Below, one piece after another: positions 25,647-32,922 of a DNA stretch of 64,000 bases. A model generated the notes under the pieces. The model had not been told where the DNA came from. It saw nothing but the letters and a program-made list of their open reading frames with translations, and made no database searches. The translations under genes were made by a program, and so were the position numbers. Numbering within the stretch: the first letter of the stretch is position 1; each line of letters opens with the position of its first letter. The stretch spans positions 124,001 to 188,000 of the forward strand of contig NZ_JAAOYW010000003.1 of NCBI RefSeq assembly GCF_011761235.1, read 5' to 3'. The DNA comes from Frigoribacterium faeni. Lineage in GTDB: Bacteria; Actinomycetota; Actinomycetes; Actinomycetales; Microbacteriaceae.

Positions 25647-26642
25647 TCAGCCGTGACGGCGCTCGGTGGTGGTGAGCAGCTCCTCGACGCCGTCGAGGTC
25701 GAGGGCGGCCGTCGAGTCGGACGAGATCGAACCGCCCTCGGTCGACTGCAGCCGGTCGACGAGCGCGGCCATCATGCCCACGGCGTCGTCGACGACGGCC
25801 GTGTTCTTGGTCGCCGTGCCGTGCAGCAGCCACTTGGCGAGGTCGAGCTCGCGGTAGAGCGTGGCGCGGCGTCGGAGCTGGTGGTCGCTCGTGCCGCGGG
25901 CCGTGTTGTAGGCCTCGAACGCGGCGTCGACGGCCTCCGGGCCGGCGCCGAGCAGCCAGGCCAGGTCGCGGGCCGGGTCGCCGACCTGGAGGTCGTGCCA
26001 GCCCAGCAGCCCCGTGGGGGCGCCGTCGACGACGAGGAACGACGCCGCCTCGAGCGAGCCGTTGACGACGGTGGGCTGGAACTGCCAGAGCACGTGGTCC
26101 TGGATCGCCGCCTCCCAGCGCTCGAGCAGGGCCGCGGGGAGGAGCCGCGTCGACGCCGCCCGGTCGACCAGGGAGGCCGTCGAGCGCATGGCCTCGAAGG
26201 GCGTGTGGCTGGTGAGGCCCGCGTCGGTGACGAAGCTCGTGGGCAGCGCGTGGATCGCGGCGACGCCCCGGCCCAGCGCGGCGGGCAGGCCGGAGCCCGC
26301 CGTCACCTGCGCGATGCGCAGGTGCGTGCCGGCGATGAAGTCGTAGACGATGCCGCGGGTGCGGCCGACCGGGGCCTGGCCCCGGTAGGTCGGGACGGCG
26401 AAGGGCAGGCGGCCCCGGACGCCGGCGCTGAGCGCGCGCAGGGCGACGAGGTCGGCGGACTGCTGGGCCTCCGCGCGCTGCGAGCGCGGGACGCGGACGA
26501 TCAGCTCGTCGCCGGCCGCGGTGGTGAGCAGCGCGGAGTCGACGTCACCGGTCGCGGAGCCGTGCGGAGCCGTCGTTCGGACGTCGAGGTCGGCGACGGC
26601 GGCCGTGGCCAACGCGGCTAGAGTGAGGTGAGATCTGGCCAT
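25647..26642 (-). CDS. Aminoglycoside-phosphotransferase-fold protein, probable pseudokinase
   Basis: Protein of about 331 residues with the phosphotransferase (APH/choline kinase) fold: a beta-rich N-lobe (ELIVRVPRSQRAEAQQ, then PFAVPTYRGQA and GIVYDFIAGTHL) and a helical C-lobe. The catalytic loop, normally HGD with a downstream Asn, reads VNGSLEAASFLV. The metal-binding DW site reads GLLGWHDLQVGDPARDLAW, without the first Asp. It may thus bind but not phosphorylate. It lies between adnB (convergent) and nudC (divergent). Start: ATG at 26642, six bases after TACCCT; upstream codons in frame precede that box. Confidence 0.72.
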   Translation of the reverse strand: MARSHLTLAALATAAVADLDVRTTAPHGSATGDVDSALLTTAAGDELIVRVPRSQRAEAQQSADLVALRALSAGVRGRLPFAVPTYRGQAPVGRTRGIVYDFIAGTHLRIAQVTAGSGLPAALGRGVAAIHALPTSFVTDAGLTSHTPFEAMRSTASLVDRAASTRLLPAALLERWEAAIQDHVLWQFQPTVVNGSLEAASFLVVDGAPTGLLGWHDLQVGDPARDLAWLLGAGPEAVDAAFEAYNTARGTSDHQLRRRATLYRELDLAKWLLHGTATKNTAVVDDAVGMMAALVDRLQSTEGGSISSDSTAALDLDGVEELLTTTERRHG

Positions 26643-26648
26643 GCCCTC

Positions 26649-26654
26649 AGGGTA
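26649..26654 (-). promoter_or_regulatory. Leaderless-type -10 box of the phosphotransferase-fold gene
   Basis: TACCCT on the minus strand, six bases before the ATG at 26642. It lies about 60 bases from the start of the divergent nudC. Confidence 0.45.
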
Positions 26655-26716
26655 GGCCGCAGTGTCCGGTGCCCCGCCGTTCGCCACGCTGTCAACTCGC
26701 GATGATTGGTCGTCCG

Positions 26717-27649
26717 ATGTCCTCGCCGCTCACGTCCCGGCTGCCCCTCTCCCGTCACCAGGTCGACCGCGACTACCTGACGCGCGAACGGCCCGACGCC
26801 ATCGCCGAGCTGCTCGCGTCCGACGAGACACGGGTGCTGCCGGTGCGGGGCGGACGCCTCCTGATGGCCGCCGACGACCGCCTGGCGCTGCTGCCGCCGG
26901 CGCAGGTCCCCGAGGCGCGCACGTGGCTCTACCTCGGCCGGTCGCTCGACGCCGAGGCTCCCGAGCCGGTGGGCACGCCCCTCGTCGCCGCCCTGCTCGA
27001 CGACGAGGCCGCGACCCGGCTGTCGGCGTCGGACGACGACTGGAGCAGCGTCCGCGCCGTGGGCACGCGTCTCGGCGACCGCGACGCCGGGCTGGCCGTC
27101 GAGGCCGTGGCGCTCGCCAACTGGCACGACTCGCACCGCTTCTCGCCCCGCACCGGGCGCCCGCTCGTGAGCGCCAAGGCCGGCTGGGTCGGCCGCGACG
27201 GCGACGACGGCCACGAGGTCTTCCCGCGGACCGACCCGGCGATCATCGTGGGCGTCACCGACGCGGACGACCGCCTCCTCCTCGGCTCGAACGCGCTGTG
27301 GGAGTCGAACCGGTGGTCGCTGCTCGCGGGCTTCGTCGAGCCGGGCGAGTCGCTCGAGCACGCCGTGCAGCGCGAGATCTTCGAGGAGAGCGGCGTCAAG
27401 GTGATCGACCCCCGCTACGTCGGGTCGCAGCCGTGGCCTTTCCCGGCCAGCCTCATGCTCGGCTTCACCGCGCGCGTCGACGTCGACGACCCGGGCACCC
27501 TGCAGCCCGACGGCGCCGAGATCCTCGACCTCCGCTGGTTCAGCCGCGACGAGCTCGCCGCCTCGCTCGGCGAGGTGCTGCTGCCCGGCCGCACGTCCAT
27601 CGCCCGAGCCATCATCGAGGACTGGTTCGGCGCCGAGCTCGACCAGTGA
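26717..27649 (+). CDS. nudC: NAD+ diphosphatase NudC-like Nudix hydrolase
   Basis: Protein of about 310 residues. The C-terminal Nudix domain carries a full Nudix box (GFVEPGESLEHAVQREIFEE, then SGV) and the NADH-specific SQPWPFPAS just after it. NudC enzymes hydrolyse NAD(H) to NMN(H) and AMP and can remove NAD caps from RNA. FPRTDPAIIVG precedes the box as usual, but the four zinc-ribbon cysteines that normally lie before it are absent (HDSHRFSPRTGRPLVSAKAG). The ATG at 26717 gives the family-like opening MSSPLTSRLPLSRHQVDRDY; ATG 26702 is an alternative. It overlaps uvrD2 by GTGA. Confidence 0.85.
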   Translation: MSSPLTSRLPLSRHQVDRDYLTRERPDAIAELLASDETRVLPVRGGRLLMAADDRLALLPPAQVPEARTWLYLGRSLDAEAPEPVGTPLVAALLDDEAATRLSASDDDWSSVRAVGTRLGDRDAGLAVEAVALANWHDSHRFSPRTGRPLVSAKAGWVGRDGDDGHEVFPRTDPAIIVGVTDADDRLLLGSNALWESNRWSLLAGFVEPGESLEHAVQREIFEESGVKVIDPRYVGSQPWPFPASLMLGFTARVDVDDPGTLQPDGAEILDLRWFSRDELAASLGEVLLPGRTSIARAIIEDWFGAELDQ

Positions 27650-29358
27650 CCGACGCCGCCTCCCTCATCGCCGGTCTCGACGAGCAGCAGCGCGAGGCCG
27701 CCCGGCGGCTGCTCGGCCCCGTCTGCATGCTCGCCGGCGCGGGCACCGGCAAGACGCGCGCCATCACGCACCGCATCGCCTACGGGGTGGCCACGGGCGT
27801 GTACGCGCCCGGCCGGGTCATGGCCCTCACCTTCACGTCGCGCGCGGCGGCCGAGCTGAGGGGGCGCCTCCGTCAGCTGGGCGCGGGCGGGGTCTCCGCC
27901 CGCACCTTCCACGCCTCGGCGCTGTCGCAGCTGTCGTACTTCTGGCCCCAGACGATGGGCGGGCAGATGCCGCGCCTCATCGACAGCAAGGGCAAGCTGC
28001 TGGCGCACGCGGCCGAGCGGGTGGGCCTCAAGCTCGACACCGCCTCGCTGCGCGACACCGCCGGCGAGATCGAGTGGCGCAAGGTCTCGCGCCTCACGGT
28101 CGAGCAGTACGCGGTCGCCGCGCACTCCCGGGCCCTGCCGCAGGCGCTGAGCGTCGAGAAGGCGGTCGACCTGCACCGTGCCTACGAGGACATCAAGGAC
28201 GAGCGCCGCCAGCTCGACTTCGAGGACGTGCTGCTCGCGACGGTGGGCATGCTGCAGCTGGAGCCGCGCGTCGCGCAGCAGGTGCGCGAGCAGTACCGCT
28301 TCTTCGTCGTCGACGAGTACCAGGACGTCTCGCCCCTGCAGCAGGAGCTGCTCGAGCTCTGGCTCGGCGACCGCAACGACTTGTGCGTCGTGGGCGACGC
28401 CAGCCAGACGATCTACTCGTTCGCGGGCGCCTCGGCCGACTACCTGCTCGGCTTCGGGTCGCGCTACGACGACGCCACCGTCGTGCGCCTCGAGCAGAAC
28501 TACCGCTCGACCCGGCAGATCGTCGACACGGCGAACCAGCTCATGCGCGGCCGGCCCGGCGCGCTGCACCTGCACCCGGCCGTCGAGTCGGGCGGGCCGG
28601 TCCCGCCCGTCGTGCAGTACCCCACCGACATGGCCGAGGCCCGGGGCGTCGCCCAGACCATCGCCGACGAGATCCGCGGCGGCGTGCTGCCCGAGGAGAT
28701 CGCGGTGCTCTACCGCGTGAACGTCCAGGCCGCCGCCCTCGAGCGGGCCCTCGCCGACGTGGGCGTCTCGACGCGCATCCACGGGGCGACCCGGTTCTTC
28801 GACCTGCGCGAGGTGAAGGAGGCGGTGATGATGCTCAAGGGGGCCTCCGTCAGCATCGTCGGCGAGCCCCTCTTCAAGACGGTCAGCGACGTGCTCCGCT
28901 CGCTGGGCTGGATGCAGGACGCCCCCGAGCAGCGCGGCGCGCTGCGCGACCGGTGGGAGTCGCTGAACGCGCTGATGGGCCTCGCCGAGGCCTCGCCCGA
29001 GGGCACCACCCTCGTGCAGTTCGTCGACGAGCTGCTCGCCCGGCAGGCCGGACAGCACGAGCCGACCATGGCGGCGGTCACCCTGGCGACGCTGCACTCG
29101 GCCAAGGGCCTCGAGTGGCGGAGCGTCTACCTCGTCGGTCTCAGCGAGGGCCTCGTGCCCATCAGCTACGCGAAGGGACTCGAGGCGATCGACGAGGAGC
29201 GCCGCCTGCTCTACGTCGGCATCACCCGCGCGCGCGAGCGGCTGCGCCTCTCGTGGGCCCCGAGCGGACAGGGCCGGGGCGGCGAGCGTCGTCCGAGCCG
29301 GTTCCTGGAGGAGCTCCGCACCCGCAGCCGGGATGCGGCCGCACGACCGACGAGCTGA
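27646..29358 (+). CDS. uvrD2: UvrD2-like ATP-dependent DNA helicase, short form
   Basis: Superfamily 1A helicase of 570 residues. Walker A LAGAGTGKTRA (about 29-39), motif Ia LTFTSRAAAELRGRL, Walker B VVDEYQDVSPLQQE, motif III VGDASQTIYSFAGASADYL, motif IV EQNYRSTRQI, motif V TLATLHSAKGLEWRS and motif VI RLLYVGITRARERL. Mycobacterial UvrD2 continues with a tetra-cysteine linker and an HRDC domain; here the protein stops soon after motif VI. It probably unwinds DNA during repair. The GTG overlaps the nudC stop. The last 137 bases overlap the convergent gene that follows. Confidence 0.85.
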   Translation: MTDAASLIAGLDEQQREAARRLLGPVCMLAGAGTGKTRAITHRIAYGVATGVYAPGRVMALTFTSRAAAELRGRLRQLGAGGVSARTFHASALSQLSYFWPQTMGGQMPRLIDSKGKLLAHAAERVGLKLDTASLRDTAGEIEWRKVSRLTVEQYAVAAHSRALPQALSVEKAVDLHRAYEDIKDERRQLDFEDVLLATVGMLQLEPRVAQQVREQYRFFVVDEYQDVSPLQQELLELWLGDRNDLCVVGDASQTIYSFAGASADYLLGFGSRYDDATVVRLEQNYRSTRQIVDTANQLMRGRPGALHLHPAVESGGPVPPVVQYPTDMAEARGVAQTIADEIRGGVLPEEIAVLYRVNVQAAALERALADVGVSTRIHGATRFFDLREVKEAVMMLKGASVSIVGEPLFKTVSDVLRSLGWMQDAPEQRGALRDRWESLNALMGLAEASPEGTTLVQFVDELLARQAGQHEPTMAAVTLATLHSAKGLEWRSVYLVGLSEGLVPISYAKGLEAIDEERRLLYVGITRARERLRLSWAPSGQGRGGERRPSRFLEELRTRSRDAAARPTS

Positions 29359-30190
29359 CCTCGAGCGTCTCGAGGTCGATGCGGACGACCTCGTCGAGGC
29401 GCCCCTCGGCCTCGTCGCCGTCGTGCGCGAGCAGGACCGCCCGTCGCGCGGCCCGCACGGCGGCGTCGCGAGCGGCGAGCAGGGGGACCGGCGGCACGGG
29501 CGCCCCCAGCAGCTGACCGGCGATCGCAGGCCAGGCCGGGTCGCGGTCGCCGTCGTGCAGGTGGAGGCAGCGGCAGCACGCCGTCGCCCCGGGCACGACC
29601 ACCGGCCCCACGCGGACGGACCGGTCGCCCGTCCGGACGACGACGTGGGGCACGTCGCGCCGCAGCCACTCGGCCGAGACCACGGGGTCGGGCACGAGCC
29701 CGGCGACGAGCACCCCCACGTGCCGCGCAGCCGCGGGGGAGGGCCTCGGGGCCGCGGCCGCGGACTCGCCGTCCTCGAGCAGCACCCCGACCGACGCCGA
29801 CTCGACGAGGCGTCCGACCTCGTCGGCCAGCGGTCCGGAGCCCGCCAGCCGGACGACGGGCCGGGACCGGCGGTCGGGGCCGCCGGCGGGGGCTGCCACG
29901 ACGACGGCGCCGAGACGCCGGACGAGCTCGGCCGCCTCGGCGGGGTCGCAGCCCACCTGCGCGACCACGGCCGAGGTGCCCCCGTCGCCCCGGCCCTCGG
30001 CCACCGCCGACAGGAACGCCGCCTGCCCCGTGGTCACCCGGTCGACGACGGCGTGGACGTGCTCGACGCCGATCTGCATCGACGTGGGGTCACGCCAGAC
30101 GACGGGGGCGCGGGACGGGAGGCGGAGGGGAGCAGGGCGAGGCACCCCACGAGCCTGGCCGAGGTCGGCCGGGCTCGTCGGGTTCTCCAC
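29222..30190 (-). CDS. ThiF-like / cyclodehydratase-N-type protein, function unknown
   Basis: Protein of about 322 residues, comparable in place to Rv3196. After a proline-rich N-terminus, LRLPSRAPVVWRDPTSMQIGV opens the domain. A Rossmann-like part follows (VVRLAGSGPLADEVGRLVES), then GATACCRCLHLHDGDRDPAW, and HPGCGCG near the end; the cysteines may bind zinc as in ThiF/E1-like proteins. Actinobacterial members are often labelled as TOMM leader-binding or cyclodehydratase-like, but no YcaO or precursor gene is near. The last about 45 codons overlap uvrD2 on the other strand. Start uncertain: GTG 30190 or TTG 30196. Confidence 0.68.
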   Translation of the reverse strand: MENPTSPADLGQARGVPRPAPLRLPSRAPVVWRDPTSMQIGVEHVHAVVDRVTTGQAAFLSAVAEGRGDGGTSAVVAQVGCDPAEAAELVRRLGAVVVAAPAGGPDRRSRPVVRLAGSGPLADEVGRLVESASVGVLLEDGESAAAAPRPSPAAARHVGVLVAGLVPDPVVSAEWLRRDVPHVVVRTGDRSVRVGPVVVPGATACCRCLHLHDGDRDPAWPAIAGQLLGAPVPPVPLLAARDAAVRAARRAVLLAHDGDEAEGRLDEVVRIDLETLEVSSSVVRPHPGCGCGAPPGTGSDDARRPGPVRSGPTRGAAARARG

Positions 30191-30215
30191 AGGCAACCCG
30201 GACGGGCTGCCCGGG

Positions 30216-31592
30216 TCAGGAGGCGGGGGAGGGACCGGGCTCGTCCGCCGAGCCGTCCTCCGCCTCGCGCGGGCGGTCGTCGCTCGTGTCGTTGAGGAGG
30301 TCCTCGATGGCCTGGTCGACGTCGTCGAAGGCGGGCTCGCCCGCCGTGAGCCGGGCGACGAGGGCCTGCGGGTCGTCGACGTCGGCGCTGGTCGGGACGA
30401 TGTCCGGGTGCGACCAGAGCGCGTCGCGCTGCTCGGGCCCCACAGCCTCGGTGACGGCGGCCCACATGGCCGCGGCCTCGCGCAGGCGACGCGGGCGGAG
30501 CTCGAGGCCGACGAGCGTCGAGAACGCCGACTCGGCCGGTCCGCCGGCGGCGCGACGGCGGCGCACGGCCTCCGCGATCGCGGCGGACCGCGGGAGGCGC
30601 GCCGTCGCCTGGGCGGTGACGACGTCGACCCAGCCCTCGATCAGGGCCAGGGTGGTCTCGAGCCGGCCGAGGGCGGCGAGCTGCTCGTCCGTCTTCGGCG
30701 GGATGAGGGCGCCGCTGGCGAGGGCGTCCCGGAGCTCGCCCGGGTCGGACGGGTCGAAGTCGACCGCGAGCTCCTCGAGGCGGGCGGTGTCGATGCGGAT
30801 GCCCTGGGCGAACTCGCGGATCGACGAGATGAGGTGCAGCCGCAGCCACCGGGCGTGGCGGAACAGGCGCGCGTGCGCGAGCTCGCGCACGGCGAGGTAG
30901 AGCTGCACCTGGTCGGCCTCGATCTCGAGGCCCTCGCCGAAGGCCGCGACGTTCTGCGGCACGAGGGCGGCCTGCTGGTCGTCGAGGAGGGGGATGCCGA
31001 CGTCGCCGCCGGAGACGACCTCGGTCGAGAGCTGGCCGACGACCTGGCCGAGCTGCATCGCGAAGAGGGTGCCCCCGACGCTGCGCATGACCTGGCTCGC
31101 GCCGGCGAGGAGCTGCTGCATCTCTTCGGGGGCCTGCTCGCGCAGGACGTTCGTGAGCGAGTCGGCGATGGACTCGGCGACCGGCTCGGCCAGCTGCGTC
31201 CAGACGGGCATCGAGAGCCGCGCCCACTCCGAGCGGGTGACGAGCCGGGGCGCGACGGTGAGCTCGGAGACGAAGGTGACGTCGTCGAGCCAGAGGGCCG
31301 CGACGTGGAAGGCCTGCTCGAGCGCGCGCTCGTCGGCGGGGCTCGTCTCGACGGCCGACTGCGTGCCGACGGCGGCGGCCTGGTCGGTGGCGACCGACCA
31401 GTCGATGCCGTCGCCGCTGCGGGCCACCGCGGACTGCAGCTGGCTCATCAGGCGCGCGACGAAGGCCGGGTCGTTCGGGAGCCCCGCGGCCCCGGCCAGC
31501 TGCGACGGGTCGATCTCGGAGTCGCCGGACAGGAACTGGCGGAGCATGTCGCGGAACTCGTCCTCAGGCTCGCGCTGCGGATCATCGGTCAT
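30216..31592 (-). CDS. Zincin-like protein (Rv3195 type), putative metalloprotease
   Basis: Protein of 458 residues, largely helical, matching the actinobacterial family annotated as zinc-dependent metalloprotease or putative hydrolase (Zincin_2 type). N-terminal acidic segment DEFRDMLRQFLSG, then PVWTQLAEPVAESIADSLTN, and the family core QLYLAVRELAHARLFRHARWL. The HExxH place reads RELAH, so the first zinc-binding His is Arg and protease activity is doubtful. The C-terminus is acidic (DRPREAEDGSADEPGP). ATG seven bases after TAGCGT. It is divergent from the PDZ/Lon gene, its usual partner. Confidence 0.78.
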   Translation of the reverse strand: MTDDPQREPEDEFRDMLRQFLSGDSEIDPSQLAGAAGLPNDPAFVARLMSQLQSAVARSGDGIDWSVATDQAAAVGTQSAVETSPADERALEQAFHVAALWLDDVTFVSELTVAPRLVTRSEWARLSMPVWTQLAEPVAESIADSLTNVLREQAPEEMQQLLAGASQVMRSVGGTLFAMQLGQVVGQLSTEVVSGGDVGIPLLDDQQAALVPQNVAAFGEGLEIEADQVQLYLAVRELAHARLFRHARWLRLHLISSIREFAQGIRIDTARLEELAVDFDPSDPGELRDALASGALIPPKTDEQLAALGRLETTLALIEGWVDVVTAQATARLPRSAAIAEAVRRRRAAGGPAESAFSTLVGLELRPRRLREAAAMWAAVTEAVGPEQRDALWSHPDIVPTSADVDDPQALVARLTAGEPAFDDVDQAIEDLLNDTSDDRPREAEDGSADEPGPSPAS

Positions 31593-31599
31593 GGTGGCT

Positions 31600-31605
31600 A
31601 CGCTA
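31600..31605 (-). promoter_or_regulatory. Leaderless-type -10 box of the zincin-like gene, overlapping a plus-strand box
   Basis: TAGCGT on the minus strand, seven bases before the ATG at 31592. The same bases shifted by one read TACGCT (31599-31604) on the plus strand, towards the PDZ/Lon gene. Two divergent promoters may share one site. Confidence 0.45.
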
Positions 31606-31690
31606 GCTCGTGGCCGCAGGATCAGCCTGGATCCCGGCCCTTGCCCCAGGGTCCGTCGCTGCGCCCGTGGCGAACAGCGAAAGGAACCCC

Positions 31691-32800
31691 GTGGCCCTCT
31701 TCACGCCCCCGAGCCGCACGGTCGCGGGCGGCCGCCGCTCCGGCCGCCTCGGCTGGTCCCTGCTGGGCGTCGCGCTGGTCTCCGGACTGGCCCTCACGTT
31801 CATCCCGTCGCCGTACCTCATCGAGCAGCCCGGCCCGGTCTTCGACACCCTGGGCTCCGCCGAGTACGAGGGCGAGGACGCCCCGCTCATCACCGTCGAG
31901 GGCGCCGAGACGTACCCGACCGCAGGGTCGCTCGACCTGCTCACCGTCAGCGTGCAGGGCAACGAGTCGGTGCGGCCGAGCTGGATCGAGGTCGTCGGCT
32001 CGTGGTTCTCGCCCAGCCGCGCCGTCGTGCCCGTCGAGGCCATCTACCCGTCGGGCGTCTCGAACGAGCAGGTCGACGAGCAGAACGCCGTCGACATGCA
32101 GAACTCCCAGAAGTCCGCGATCGCGGCTGCCCTCGTGCACGAGGGCTACCAGGTCCCGAGCGTCGTCACGGTCAGCCAGGTCTCCGCCGGCAGCCCGTCC
32201 GAGGGCGTCCTCCGAGAGGGCGACGTGCTCGTCAGCGTCAACGGGCGCGACCTCACGACCAACGGCGACGTCGACGCCCTGCGGGCCGTCGTGGCCGACA
32301 ACGGGTCGGACTCGCCCGCCGAGGTCGTGGTCGAGCGCGCCGGCCAGCGCGAGACCGAGTCGATCACTCCTCAAGAGGTGCAGGGCACCTCCTTGCTGGG
32401 GGTCGGCGTCAGCGTCGACTACACGTTCCCCTTCGACGTCACCCTGCGGCTCGACAAGGTGGGCGGGCCGAGCGCGGGCATGATGTTCGCCCTCGGCATC
32501 ATCGACAAGACGACCCCGGGCGAGCTCAACGGGGGCGAGCGCGTCGCCGGCACGGGCACGATCACGGCCTCGGGCACGGTCGGGCCGATCGGCGGCATCC
32601 GCCAGAAGCTGTACGGCGCCCGCGACGCCGGCGCCACCGTGTTCCTGGCCCCGAGCTCGAACTGCGACGAGGTCGTCGGCCACGTGCCCGACGGTCTCGA
32701 CGTCTACTCCGTGGGCACCCTCGACGACGCCGTCACGACCCTCGAGACGGTGGCCGACGGGGGCGACACGGGCGCCCTGGCGACCTGCGAGGCGCCCTAG
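31691..32800 (+). CDS. Membrane-anchored PDZ and Lon-type (S16) protease-like protein
   Basis: Protein of about 369 residues. One N-terminal membrane helix (WSLLGVALVSGLALTFI, about 20-36) is followed by the conserved PSPYLIEQPGPVFDTLG. A PDZ domain lies at about 135-215 (VSQVSAGSPSEGVLREGDVL) and a Lon catalytic domain at about 220-365. The Ser-Lys dyad is present: GGPSAGMMF with Ser261 and GGIRQKLYG with Lys306, spaced as in Lon. It should cleave membrane or exported proteins. It resembles Rv3194c. The GTG at 31691 follows GAAAGGAA; an upstream GTG at 31610 lacks support. Confidence 0.85.
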   Translation: MALFTPPSRTVAGGRRSGRLGWSLLGVALVSGLALTFIPSPYLIEQPGPVFDTLGSAEYEGEDAPLITVEGAETYPTAGSLDLLTVSVQGNESVRPSWIEVVGSWFSPSRAVVPVEAIYPSGVSNEQVDEQNAVDMQNSQKSAIAAALVHEGYQVPSVVTVSQVSAGSPSEGVLREGDVLVSVNGRDLTTNGDVDALRAVVADNGSDSPAEVVVERAGQRETESITPQEVQGTSLLGVGVSVDYTFPFDVTLRLDKVGGPSAGMMFALGIIDKTTPGELNGGERVAGTGTITASGTVGPIGGIRQKLYGARDAGATVFLAPSSNCDEVVGHVPDGLDVYSVGTLDDAVTTLETVADGGDTGALATCEAP

Positions 32801-32882
32801 CCCCGAGGAGGCGCGGCGGGCGCCGTGAGAGAGGCGTCGGAGACCATGGGCGGGCTCGCAGGCAGCGCGGGAGCGCCGCCCG

Positions 32883-32888
32883 TAGGAT
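32883..32888 (+). promoter_or_regulatory. -10 box of the UPF0182 gene
   Basis: TAGGAT about 34 bases before the TTG start. It is followed by a leader with the ribosome-binding site AGGAG at 32911-32915. Confidence 0.45.
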
Positions 32889-32922
32889 GGCCGTCCACGT
32901 CCCCTGATCCAGGAGCAGCCAC

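Noticed and set aside
25647-26642. Aminoglycoside or macrolide resistance kinase
   Set aside because: Fold matches, but the catalytic HxD and metal-binding Asp are replaced and the neighbours are core DNA-repair genes.
29222-30190. Thiazole/oxazole-modified peptide (TOMM) biosynthesis cluster
   Set aside because: Only the ThiF-like protein is present. No YcaO, dehydrogenase, transporter or precursor peptide gene lies nearby, and the gene belongs to a conserved housekeeping block.
31610-31690. Upstream GTG start for the PDZ/Lon protein
   Set aside because: It would add 27 residues of non-conserved sequence and lies within five bases of the promoter box; the GTG at 31691 has a GAAAGGAA ribosome-binding site and gives the family-like N-terminus.
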